From: Pseudomonadota bacterium
GTDB taxonomy: Bacteria; Pseudomonadota; Gammaproteobacteria; Acidiferrobacterales; Acidiferrobacteraceae
Assembly (NCBI GenBank): GCA_021795255.1
Contig: JAJYPQ010000048.1
Coordinates: 1 to 15,515, forward strand
Length of the DNA: 15,515 nucleotides
Direction of reading: 5' to 3'
Each line of letters opens with the position of its first letter. The first letter of the stretch is position 1. The translations under genes and the position numbers were made by a program. The notes beneath the pieces were generated by a model that saw only the letters and a list, made by a program, of their open reading frames with translations, was not told the DNA's origin and did not search any database. Shown here one piece after another: positions 6,616 through 14,026 of this stretch.

Positions 6616-6718
6616 AGGCTTTCTCTCCTAAAACACCATACCGTGTCGGGGTAGAAAGTATGGTGGCGTAGAAAGTATGGTAGGGAGCTCGCCGTTGCCA
6701 CTGAGCCTCTAAAGGGGG
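6582..6718 (-). repeat. Copy 2 of the leader repeat, with an extra 17-bp unit
   Basis: Direct repeat of 3104-3222, about 3.5 kb away in the same orientation and clearly diverged. It carries the same CCATGGACNGGAGATC, TGTGACAATAGGT, AGGAGA and ACCATAC/GTATGGT blocks. It has one extra copy of a 17-bp unit: GTAGAAAGTATGGT occurs at 6651-6664 and again at 6668-6681. Homology to copy 1 stops where the IS66 tail begins, just where gst would start. Confidence 0.8.
6635..6681. promoter_or_regulatory. Dyad plus tandem half-site in repeat copy 2
   Basis: ACCATAC (6635-6641) pairs with GTATGGT (6658-6664), spacer 16 nt, as in the gst leader. A further GTATGGT occurs at 6675-6681, exactly 17 bp from the previous one. 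The phasing suggests an added half-site for a DNA-binding protein, or replication slippage of a 17-mer. Confidence 0.4.
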
Positions 6719-6850
6719 TGCCGGGACCGGGTTCTGGGCGGGCGGCCGAGTCTGGCACGACAGGACGGGTTTTCGTCAGGCCTCGCAGGCCCGATGAGAG
6801 GGCGACGCGTAGGCCTGGATCTTGCGTTGCCACGAGGGGAACGGTTAAGC
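6719..6850. other. Short spacer between the leader repeat and the pump promoter
   Basis: I see no gene. Small inverted repeats occur: GACG/CGTC around 6764-6777, and GGCCT/AGGCC at 6779-6791 with a 3-nt loop. Neither has a T-tract. A minus-strand open frame through this stretch reads on into the leader repeat and is not protein-like. Confidence 0.35.
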
Positions 6851-6853
6851 TAT

Positions 6854-6882
6854 TTAGCATGCTAATTATTCACTCCTATAAT
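6854..6882 (+). promoter_or_regulatory. Promoter and overlapping palindromic operator of the pump operon
   Basis: TTAGCA (6854-6859) and TATAAT (6877-6882) are separated by 17 nt: a perfect -10 and a 4/6 -35. The -35 lies in the perfect 12-bp palindrome TTAGCATGCTAA (6854-6865), extendable with one mismatch to 18 bp. Such sites are typical of small dimeric repressors (MarR- or TetR-like) that control efflux pumps. No regulator gene is adjacent, so the factor is unknown. Confidence 0.65.
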
Positions 6883-6896
6883 TAACCACAGGAAGC

Positions 6897-8537
6897 GTGG
6901 ACCGGTATGACTCGAGCGTTGACGATCCTGGGGCGGCACAAAGCCCTGAGGCTATCGAGGACTTCATCATAATTACGACAACTCATCGCCTAAAGCGTTT
7001 GCGGGCCTTGCGCGCTGGGGTCCTGTCGGCCCTTTGTCTCGCGACCCTAGCGGGTTGTGCCATTGGCCCTCGTTACCGCAGCCCTCGGACGCCTTCGGTT
7101 CATCGCTACACCAGTCGTCGTGAGCCGCAGACGACGAGTGCGCCGGGCGGAGCGGCGGGTGCGGCCCAACGTTTTCGCTATGGGGTGTCGCCGCCCCTGG
7201 AATGGTGGACCGCGTTCCGGTCAGAGGCCGTCGATCATTTGGTGGCGCTTGCCCTACGTCGCAACCCTACGCTCGCGACCGATCGCGCGCGGCTCCTTGA
7301 GGCCCGTGCCGCGGTAGCCGCTGACGAGGGGGCGTTTTATCCGCAGGTAAACGCCAATCTCGGCGCTACGCGACAGAAGAGCTCAGGCGCTTTTCACACG
7401 GGCCCTGGGGCTGGGATCTATTCTCTTTATACCGGCGGCCTCTCGGTCAGCTATTACCCCGATGTCTTTGGTATTAATAAGCTTGTCTACAATAGCGCCA
7501 ATTCACTTGCCCTTTATCAGCGCGATCAGCTGCTCGCGGCGCAACTGTCTTTAATCGGCAATGTGGTGACGACAGCGGTGCAAGCAGCCAGTGATCAGGC
7601 GCAGGTCGCCGCCACCCAGCGCATCGTTCGCAGCGAGACGCGGCTTTTGGCGCTGACCCGGATGCAGTACCGGGCCGGGGCTGTGCCGTACTTGTCAGTC
7701 GTCAATCAGGAAAGTCAGTTGGCGACGAGCAAGGCGGCCTTGCCTAGCCTTTTGCAGCAGTTGGCTACGGCGCGTTATGCGCTCGCGGTTCTGATCGGCG
7801 AATTTCCAGCGCAATGGCGGCCTATCCATCTGCGCCTTTCGCACCTGTATTTGCCACGCGCTTTGCCGGTGAGCCTGCCTTCGGCGCTCGTCAAAAATCG
7901 TCCTGACATCCGCGCTGCGACCGAACAACTCCGTTACGCCAATGCGCAGATAGGGATTGCCGATGCCCAGTTTTATCCGAGTGTTCAATTGACGGCCACT
8001 TTCGGTCAGGAAAGCCTGACTCCGGGCAGCTTTTTGAACAGCGCCAGTAACGTCTGGAGTCTCGCCGGCAGCCTTTTGGCCCCGATCTTCCACGGCGGGA
8101 CCTTGCGTGCTCAACGGCAAGAGGCGGTCGACCTGTACGCCGGTACGCTCGCTACCTACCGCGCCACCGTCCTTGGCGCCTTTCAGCAGGTGGCCGGCGT
8201 GTTAAGAGCGCTTGCCCATGATGCCCAGGCCCTGAGCGATGAACGGGCCGCCTATCGAGCGTCGCGCGAGGCCCTCACTCTGGCCCAAGAAAGCTATAGG
8301 GCCGGCGCCATTGATTCGCTGTCGCTTTTGACCACCGAGGCCCTCTATAGTCAGGCCCGCATCGCCTATGTCCGCGCCGAGGCCCAGCGTTACCTCGATA
8401 CCGTAGCCTTGTACACCGCCATAGGCGGCGGTCGGCTGCCACCGGCTGCCGCTTTGCTCGGTCCACCGCAAGCGACCACGACAAAGACCGTGTCCCCCTC
8501 TGTATCGCCAGCCAAGTCTCAAAGGAACAAGCCATGA
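6897..8537 (+). CDS. RND efflux outer-membrane lipoprotein, NodT/OprM family
   Basis: Trimeric outer-membrane channel of a tripartite efflux pump. After a basic stretch (HRLKRLRALRAG) comes a hydrophobic segment and a lipobox LAGC with Cys54 as the predicted lipidated residue. The mature protein has two OEP (TolC-like) repeats. They show EWWTAFRSEAVDHLVALAL near residue 101, ANLGATRQ in the first barrel segment, LPSALVKNRPDIRAATEQLR, and a second helical hairpin to LYTAIGGG near residue 510. A Pro/Thr/Ser-rich tail follows. The GTG start has AGGA only 3 nt upstream and leaves an unusually long 35-residue n-region. TTG codons at 6999 or 7008 would give a more normal signal peptide. The stop overlaps the next ATG by 4 nt. 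Family assignment is firm; the start is not. Confidence 0.9.
   Translation: MDRYDSSVDDPGAAQSPEAIEDFIIITTTHRLKRLRALRAGVLSALCLATLAGCAIGPRYRSPRTPSVHRYTSRREPQTTSAPGGAAGAAQRFRYGVSPPLEWWTAFRSEAVDHLVALALRRNPTLATDRARLLEARAAVAADEGAFYPQVNANLGATRQKSSGAFHTGPGAGIYSLYTGGLSVSYYPDVFGINKLVYNSANSLALYQRDQLLAAQLSLIGNVVTTAVQAASDQAQVAATQRIVRSETRLLALTRMQYRAGAVPYLSVVNQESQLATSKAALPSLLQQLATARYALAVLIGEFPAQWRPIHLRLSHLYLPRALPVSLPSALVKNRPDIRAATEQLRYANAQIGIADAQFYPSVQLTATFGQESLTPGSFLNSASNVWSLAGSLLAPIFHGGTLRAQRQEAVDLYAGTLATYRATVLGAFQQVAGVLRALAHDAQALSDERAAYRASREALTLAQESYRAGAIDSLSLLTTEALYSQARIAYVRAEAQRYLDTVALYTAIGGGRLPPAAALLGPPQATTTKTVSPSVSPAKSQRNKP
6907..6972 (+). other. Possible short leader ORF overlapping the start of the outer-membrane gene
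   Basis: An ATG at 6907, in another frame than the annotated GTG start, opens a 21-codon frame (MTRALTILGRHKALRLSRTS, then one Ser) ending in TAA at 6970-6972. It lies about 18 nt after the predicted transcription start. If the lipoprotein really starts at TTG 6999, this would be a translated leader. Its Shine-Dalgarno (AGGA, 13 nt away) is poorly spaced. Speculative. Confidence 0.2.
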
Positions 8538-9625
8538 AAAAACGCATGATTCTGGTCGCTATCATCCTTGCCGTGGTCTTCGCGGGGATTTTCGGCTGGA
8601 AGGCGTTTGTAAATTACAAGATCCATGAGTTCATGAGCGCGCGCGGCATGCCGGTCGTGACCGTTTCGACGGCTAAAGTTCGGCGCGTCCTGTGGCATCA
8701 GCGAATTCGGAGTGTGGCGAGCCTGGCGGCCATTCAGGGAGTTACGGTCACAGCGCAGCTCCCCGGCGTTGTCACTAGCATCGCCTTTCATTCCGGCCAG
8801 GCAGTGCGCCGTGGGGCCTTACTTGCGCAAGTTAATGACCAGCCTCAAGTAGCCCAACTCGCCTACGACATCGCCCAGACCCATTTGGCGTCCGCCAACC
8901 TACGCCGGACCAAGCTCCTTTTTGGAGAGCGGGCGGCGAGCCAAGCGCAACTCGATAGCGCCCTTGCGACCTTCCGCGGCGCCTTGGCGCGCGTCGCGGG
9001 CGATCGCGCCTCCATCAACGAACTGGCGCTCCGGGCCCCATTCAGCGGTATTCTAGGTATTCGGCAGGTCGATCTCGGCCAATATTTGGCGCCGGGCGCC
9101 GCCATTGTCGATCTCCAATCCTACGCGACCCTCTATGCCAATTTCACCGTCCCTCAGAGCGAGTTTGCCCGCATCAAGATAGGCCAAAATGTTCAGGTCT
9201 CAGTTGATGCTTATCCACACCGGGTTTTCCCCGGTCGAGTCCACGCCATCGACGCGACTGTAAACCCCACGACCCGCAATATTTTGGTGCAGGCCCTTGT
9301 TCCTAACCAGAAAAGCGCGCTTCGTCCGGGCATGTTCGGGCGGATACGTATCCTTAGTCGGCGAACACGAGCCGTGCTCGCGGTGCCGCCCGCGGCTCTT
9401 ACATATAACACATATGGCGATACTGTCTATGTCGTAGAGCACGCGACGATCAAGGGTCACGACGGGCTCATGGCGCGCCAGCAGGTCGTGACAACTGGCC
9501 GCGAACGCCATGGCCTTGTGTCAATTCGACGCGGGCTTAAGGCCGGGGAGACCGTCGTAACGGCAGGTCAAGTGAAATTGCGCAACGGTATGCCGATTGC
9601 GATCAACAATGCCACACAGCCGTAA
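8534..9625 (+). CDS. RND efflux membrane fusion protein (periplasmic adaptor)
   Basis: The 363-residue adaptor links the inner-membrane RND pump to the outer-membrane channel. An N-terminal hydrophobic segment (~5-22) anchors or exports it and no lipobox is seen. The lipoyl half-motif VTAQLPGVVTSIAFHSGQAV (~73-92) is followed by a short helical hairpin (~105-155). The second lipoyl half LRAPFSGILGIRQVDLGQYL comes next, then the beta-barrel (FTVPQSEFARIKIGQNVQV) and a membrane-proximal domain with LAVPPAALTY. The ATG overlaps the upstream stop (ATGA) and has AAGGA eight nt before it. The stop is 9 nt before the RND gene. Architecture resembles the AcrA/MexH group with a short hairpin. Its substrate cannot be read from the sequence. 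Confidence 0.92.
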   Translation: MKKRMILVAIILAVVFAGIFGWKAFVNYKIHEFMSARGMPVVTVSTAKVRRVLWHQRIRSVASLAAIQGVTVTAQLPGVVTSIAFHSGQAVRRGALLAQVNDQPQVAQLAYDIAQTHLASANLRRTKLLFGERAASQAQLDSALATFRGALARVAGDRASINELALRAPFSGILGIRQVDLGQYLAPGAAIVDLQSYATLYANFTVPQSEFARIKIGQNVQVSVDAYPHRVFPGRVHAIDATVNPTTRNILVQALVPNQKSALRPGMFGRIRILSRRTRAVLAVPPAALTYNTYGDTVYVVEHATIKGHDGLMARQQVVTTGRERHGLVSIRRGLKAGETVVTAGQVKLRNGMPIAINNATQP

Positions 9626-9634
9626 GGCGTACTC

Positions 9635-12600
9635 ATGACCTTCACAGATTATTTTATCCGCCGTCCGGTTTTAGCGACCGCCCTAAGCCTCATGATCTTC
9701 CTTTTGGGCGTGCGCGCTTATGTGGGCATGACCGTGCGTCAGTACCCGAAGATGACCAATACCACGGTGATCGTCTCTACCATCTACCCGGGTGCCACCC
9801 CCCAGACCGTACAGGGCTTTTTGACCACACCGCTTGAACGAGTCATAGCCTCCGCTCCGGGCATCGACTACATGACCTCTTCAAGCGCCGAGGGCGTTTC
9901 GACCATCACCGCCTACATGAAGCTGAATTACAGCCCGAACGCGGCGGTCGCCAACATTCAGTCGAAGATCCAACAGGTCGTCAATAAGCTCCCCACCGGC
10001 AGCCAACTCCCGATCATCAACGTGACCGTCGGCGATTCAACCGACCTTATGTACATCGCCTTCTACAGTCACCACATGACCCAGCAGCAGATCACGGATT
10101 ATCTCCTGCGAGTAGTTCAGCCGGGCCTGGTCTCGGTCCATGGCGTGAGCCAGGCTCAGATCGTGCCGGCCGGCACCGGTTCGGGCAACACGTTCGCCAT
10201 GCGGGTGTGGCTCAACCCAGTAGAAATGGCCGCCTTGCATGTCGACCCCTCCCAAGTGGCTGCCGCCCTAGCCAGCAACGACTACATATCGGCCGTTGGC
10301 CGCACTCGTAACGCCATGATAGGCGAAGTCATCCGGGCCACGACCAGCCTATCCACGGTCCAAGGCTTCCGCAATCTGGTGGTCGCCCACGATGGTCCGA
10401 CCCTGGTGCGTCTACGGGATGTGGCGCGCGTAACGTTGGGCGCGCAAAACTACACATCCCAGGCCTTTTACAATGGGACGACGGCGGCCTACATTGGGAT
10501 ACAACCGACCCCTTCCGCCAATTCCCTGGATGTGGCCCACGGTGTTCGTCGCGCTTTGACCCGTCTCAAGGCGCAGTTTCCTCCGAGTTTACATGCGAGC
10601 ATCCCCTATGATGCGAGCACCTACATTACGGCCGCGCTGCACGAGATTATCGTGACCATCGGCATCACCTTGGTCGTCGTGATCATGGTGATTCTGATGT
10701 TCCTAGGCTCTCTGCGGGCCGCACTTATCCCAGCGGTGGCCATTCCGCTCTCGGTTATAGGTGGCGGTCTTCTCATGTGGATGATGCACTTTACGATCAA
10801 TCTGTTGACCTTGCTTGCGATCGTACTCGCGATTGGCTTGGTGGTTGATGATGCCATCGTGGTTGTCGAAAACATTCATCGTCATATCGAGGAAGGTCGA
10901 TCCCCTATAGATGCAGCTCTGCTCTCAGGGCGCGAGCTCATGACCCCTATCATTGTCATGTCGACCACGCTCGTCGCGGTCTTTGCGCCGATAGGTTTTA
11001 TGGGCGGGCTTACCGGCAGTTTGTTTTCCGAATTCGCGTTTACTCTTGTCTCTACCGTGCTTGTGTCCATGATCGTGGCGCTTACGCTGTCCCCGGTGCT
11101 GTCATCGCGGGTTTTGAAGCAGAATCCACCCCACGGCCTCGCTCGAATCATCGACGAGCGTTTCGAACGGCTTCGCAGCTATTACGATAAGCATCTGCAT
11201 AGCACTCTTGACTACTTGCCCGTCACCTTGCTGTTCGCCGCGGTTATGCTCACGAGCGTTTATTTTCTGTTCGTGTCCACACGCCAGGAGTTGGCGCCCC
11301 AGGAAGACCAAGGCGTAATATTCGTTGCGGGTACGGCGCCCCCCACCGCGACCCCGGGCTACTTGCGCAAGTATGGTCTGCAGATCATTCGCGATTTCAA
11401 AAAGTTTAAGGTCTACGATAAAAGCTTCATGATCACGGGCTTCTCGCCGACGGGGGCCGGCACTAACTCCATGATCGCCGGCATGCATCTTGTACCTTGG
11501 AACAAGCGGTCCATTACCACGATGAAGTTGCAACCTGTCATCCAAAAGGCGGTGTCGCATATTCCGGGACTGCAACTCGCGGTTTTTCAAAAGCCATCGC
11601 TCCCAGGGTCTGCAGGAGGCCCGCCGGTGCAGTTTGTTATTCAGGCGAGCGCCGGCTACAAGAAGATCAATGCGGTGGCGAACCGCTTGGTGGGCATTGC
11701 CCAGCGTAGCGGCCTTTTCGCCTATGTGGCCAAGGATCTGCGTTACGACAATCCGCAAGTGGTCTTGCACATCCATCGCAATATGGCCGCTGCCCTGGGT
11801 ATGAGCATGCAATCTATCGCGGCCAACCTGCAGCCACTTTTAAGCGGTAATTACATTAACCGCTTTGACCTGAAGGGTCGAAGTTACGAGGTGATTCCGC
11901 AGGTGTCGGACCGGTTCCGAGAAAACGCCGGGCTTCTGAAGAATTTCTATCTACAGACGACGGGCGGCCATATGGTCCCGTTGTCGACTGTGGTTTCGAT
12001 CAAGACTCAGGTCGAACCGCAATTTTTGCCACAGTTCGAACAGATGAATTCGGCAACCATTCAAGCGGTCCCGATGCCGGGCGTCACTATGAGTCAAGCG
12101 CTTTCGTTTCTGCGTGTGCAGGCGCACAGGATTTTTCCGCAGGGATTTAGCGTAAATTACGCCAGTGAATCGCGGCAGTTCATGCATGCCCGAAGCGGTC
12201 TATTGATCACGTTCTTTTTGGCAATTCTTTTGATCTACCTTTTGCTGGCGGCTCAGTTTGAAAGCTTCCGCGATCCTTTGATCGTCATGGTGACGGTGCC
12301 TATGTCCATTAGCGGAGCGCTCATATTTTTAAGCGTGGGCTTGGGCACGATCAACATCTACACCGAAGTGGGCCTGATTACCTTGATCGGTCTTATCACG
12401 AAACAGGGAATTTTGATCGTGCAGTTCGCAAACGAGGCCCAGAGACAGGAGCGGCTGAGTAAGCGTGCGGCGGTTGAAAAGGCCTCATCCATTCGTCTGC
12501 GACCGATCCTTATGACTACAGGTGCCATGATGGTCGGCGTCATTCCTTTGCTGCTGGCCTCGGGACCGGGAGCGGCGGCGCGCTTTGCCTTGGGCCTTGT

Positions 12601-12712
12601 CATCTTTACGGGCCTTGGTCTGGGCTCGCTCTTTTCCTTATTCGTGGTACCAGCCATGTATATGGTTTTAGGGAAGGATCACAGCCACGAGCGAGACCAT
12701 GGCGACTTCTAG
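9635..12712 (+). CDS. RND multidrug efflux permease, HAE1 family (AcrB/MexI-like)
   Basis: Proton-driven inner-membrane transporter of 1025 residues, full length for HAE1 pumps. It begins TFTDYFIRRPVLATALS, close to MexI-like proteins. TM1 is near 11-29, the first large periplasmic loop is ~35-335, TM2-TM6 lie at ~337-490, the second loop follows TM7 (~530), and the last TM block is ~850-1015. The proton relay residues are present: Asp405-Asp406 in GLVVDDAIVVVEN and Lys923 in TKQGILIVQF. This places it with drug and solvent exporters rather than the heavy-metal CusA group, whose relay motif and methionine sites I do not see. Translation is probably coupled to the upstream adaptor (9-nt gap). 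It ends 66 nt before the convergent PLP enzyme gene. The specific substrate is unknown. Confidence 0.95.
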   Translation: MTFTDYFIRRPVLATALSLMIFLLGVRAYVGMTVRQYPKMTNTTVIVSTIYPGATPQTVQGFLTTPLERVIASAPGIDYMTSSSAEGVSTITAYMKLNYSPNAAVANIQSKIQQVVNKLPTGSQLPIINVTVGDSTDLMYIAFYSHHMTQQQITDYLLRVVQPGLVSVHGVSQAQIVPAGTGSGNTFAMRVWLNPVEMAALHVDPSQVAAALASNDYISAVGRTRNAMIGEVIRATTSLSTVQGFRNLVVAHDGPTLVRLRDVARVTLGAQNYTSQAFYNGTTAAYIGIQPTPSANSLDVAHGVRRALTRLKAQFPPSLHASIPYDASTYITAALHEIIVTIGITLVVVIMVILMFLGSLRAALIPAVAIPLSVIGGGLLMWMMHFTINLLTLLAIVLAIGLVVDDAIVVVENIHRHIEEGRSPIDAALLSGRELMTPIIVMSTTLVAVFAPIGFMGGLTGSLFSEFAFTLVSTVLVSMIVALTLSPVLSSRVLKQNPPHGLARIIDERFERLRSYYDKHLHSTLDYLPVTLLFAAVMLTSVYFLFVSTRQELAPQEDQGVIFVAGTAPPTATPGYLRKYGLQIIRDFKKFKVYDKSFMITGFSPTGAGTNSMIAGMHLVPWNKRSITTMKLQPVIQKAVSHIPGLQLAVFQKPSLPGSAGGPPVQFVIQASAGYKKINAVANRLVGIAQRSGLFAYVAKDLRYDNPQVVLHIHRNMAAALGMSMQSIAANLQPLLSGNYINRFDLKGRSYEVIPQVSDRFRENAGLLKNFYLQTTGGHMVPLSTVVSIKTQVEPQFLPQFEQMNSATIQAVPMPGVTMSQALSFLRVQAHRIFPQGFSVNYASESRQFMHARSGLLITFFLAILLIYLLLAAQFESFRDPLIVMVTVPMSISGALIFLSVGLGTINIYTEVGLITLIGLITKQGILIVQFANEAQRQERLSKRAAVEKASSIRLRPILMTTGAMMVGVIPLLLASGPGAAARFALGLVIFTGLGLGSLFSLFVVPAMYMVLGKDHSHERDHGDF

Positions 12713-12735
12713 CGCCCTGGGTGCTCTTGTTGGCA
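12713..12735 (+). terminator. Weak hairpin after the RND gene
   Basis: AGCGCC and GGTGCT can pair (one G-U) around a 3-nt loop just past the stop, followed by CTTGTTGG. The T content is poor. It could end the pump transcript in the 66-nt convergent gap, but support is thin. Confidence 0.2.
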
Positions 12736-12778
12736 CTTCCGGACAGAACGAAGCATCACACTGGATAGGCGGGGACAG

Positions 12779-13945
12779 CTATCCCAGTGCCCGCCTCAGA
12801 TCGAACACAAGGTCGTCTCGATCTTCGAGTCCGATCGACAGCCGGATCATCGTATCGGTGATGCCACGCCGAGCCCGCTCCGCGATCGGGAGGTTGTGAT
12901 GGGTCGTCGTAATAGGCTGCGTGACGAGGCTCTCTACGCCACCTAAGCTGGGTGCGATCTTGATCAGCCGCAAGCGATCGACGATCTGCGCTGCATCTGC
13001 GGCGTTACCCTGGACATCCATGGTCACCATGCCGCCGAAGCCCTGCATCTGAAGACACGCGATCTCGTGGCCTGGATGGTCCGCGAGGCCCGGGTAAAAG
13101 ACGGCCCTCACGCGTTCATGGCCACGCAAGGCCCGCGCCACCGCCGCGGCGTTTTCATTATGACGCTCCACCCGCACTACCAGCGTACGCAGGCTACGCG
13201 CCAGAAGCTGCGCGGTTTCGGCCGCGATGGTCTGCCCGAAATTGCTGCGCCAAGCTCGAATGGGCGCAAGCAAGGCCTCCGACCCCATTAAAGCGCCCGC
13301 CGTCAGATCGCTGTGGCCACCCAGATATTTGGTGGCGCTATGCACTACGATGTCTGCCCCCCATGCCAAAGGCCGCTGATTGACAGGGGAGGCGAAAGTG
13401 TTATCCACGGCTACTAAGGCGCCGAAGTCGTGTGCAAGACTCGCCATACGGCGAATATCGATGATTTCAAGCGCGGGATTTGTCGGTGTCTCGAAGAACA
13501 CCAGCTTTTTTGATCCGCCAAGGATGGTGGCCAGGCGGCTCGCTTCCTGGGTAAGCAGAAGCTGGGTGGGGATACCGAGAAGCGGCAACTGTTTTTCGAG
13601 AAGATCAAGCGTGCCGCCGTAGGCATCGCCAATACACACTATGCCCTCGCGCCCATGGGCCAAAAAAAGCGCGGCCGCGGCGGCCATGCCGGACCCAAAT
13701 GCCAGCGCCGACTGCGCCCCTTCCAGCAGCGCAAGCTTGGCTTCGAGACCTAGAATGGTCGGGTTGAGCCCGTACCGGGTGTAAAGCGCGCCCGATTTAC
13801 GACCCTCGACTACATCCAGAAGATCTGCGGTCGAATCGAACGCAAAGGTCGTTGTATCGTAGAGTGGCGTATGCGGCGCCCCATAGACATCCTTAAGCTC
13901 TCCACCATGCACGCAGAGCGTGGATAATCCGCGTTTTTCTCCCAT
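12779..13945 (-). CDS. Trans-sulfuration family PLP enzyme (cystathionine gamma-synthase/lyase-like)
   Basis: Cytoplasmic PLP enzyme of the Cys/Met metabolism family, 388 residues as expected. It acts on homoserine- or cysteine-derived substrates in methionine/cysteine synthesis or breakdown. The PLP lysine is Lys206 in HSATKYLGGHSD. Other active-site residues are Tyr55 and Arg57 (YTRYG), Tyr109 in DAYGGT, Asp181 in VDNTFASP, and a late SLGGVESLVTQP segment. Gly at the position after Tyr-Gly argues against methionine gamma-lyase, which has Cys there. Synthase, lyase and sulfhydrylase members cannot be separated by eye. The start is ATG 13943-13945 with GGGAGA 5 nt upstream; a TTG frame to 14026 lacks a ribosome site and adds non-homologous residues. 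It lies 81 nt downstream of the flavoprotein gene and is probably co-transcribed. Confidence 0.9.
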   Translation of the reverse strand: MGEKRGLSTLCVHGGELKDVYGAPHTPLYDTTTFAFDSTADLLDVVEGRKSGALYTRYGLNPTILGLEAKLALLEGAQSALAFGSGMAAAAALFLAHGREGIVCIGDAYGGTLDLLEKQLPLLGIPTQLLLTQEASRLATILGGSKKLVFFETPTNPALEIIDIRRMASLAHDFGALVAVDNTFASPVNQRPLAWGADIVVHSATKYLGGHSDLTAGALMGSEALLAPIRAWRSNFGQTIAAETAQLLARSLRTLVVRVERHNENAAAVARALRGHERVRAVFYPGLADHPGHEIACLQMQGFGGMVTMDVQGNAADAAQIVDRLRLIKIAPSLGGVESLVTQPITTTHHNLPIAERARRGITDTMIRLSIGLEDRDDLVFDLRRALG

Positions 13946-14026
13946 TCTCGTCTCCCAAGATATGCACTCTATCGGCCTCGTTTCCCTTACCCACAGAACC
14001 CCCTCTAGTCGTCGCCGAAGTTGCAA

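Noticed and set aside
6635..6681. Repeated TAGAAAGTATGGT units as a CRISPR-like array
   Set aside because: Only two tandem units with a 17-bp period and no spacers of constant length; it is a short tandem duplication.
11102..11812. 236-codon minus-strand open frame inside the RND gene
   Set aside because: Shadow of the RND coding sequence: its His/Arg-rich translation has no domain features and it overlaps a clear full-length gene.
13946..14026. Longer N-terminus for the PLP enzyme from a TTG next to the flavoprotein stop
   Set aside because: No ribosome site, and the added residues are not family-like; the ATG at 13945 has GGGAGA at good spacing.
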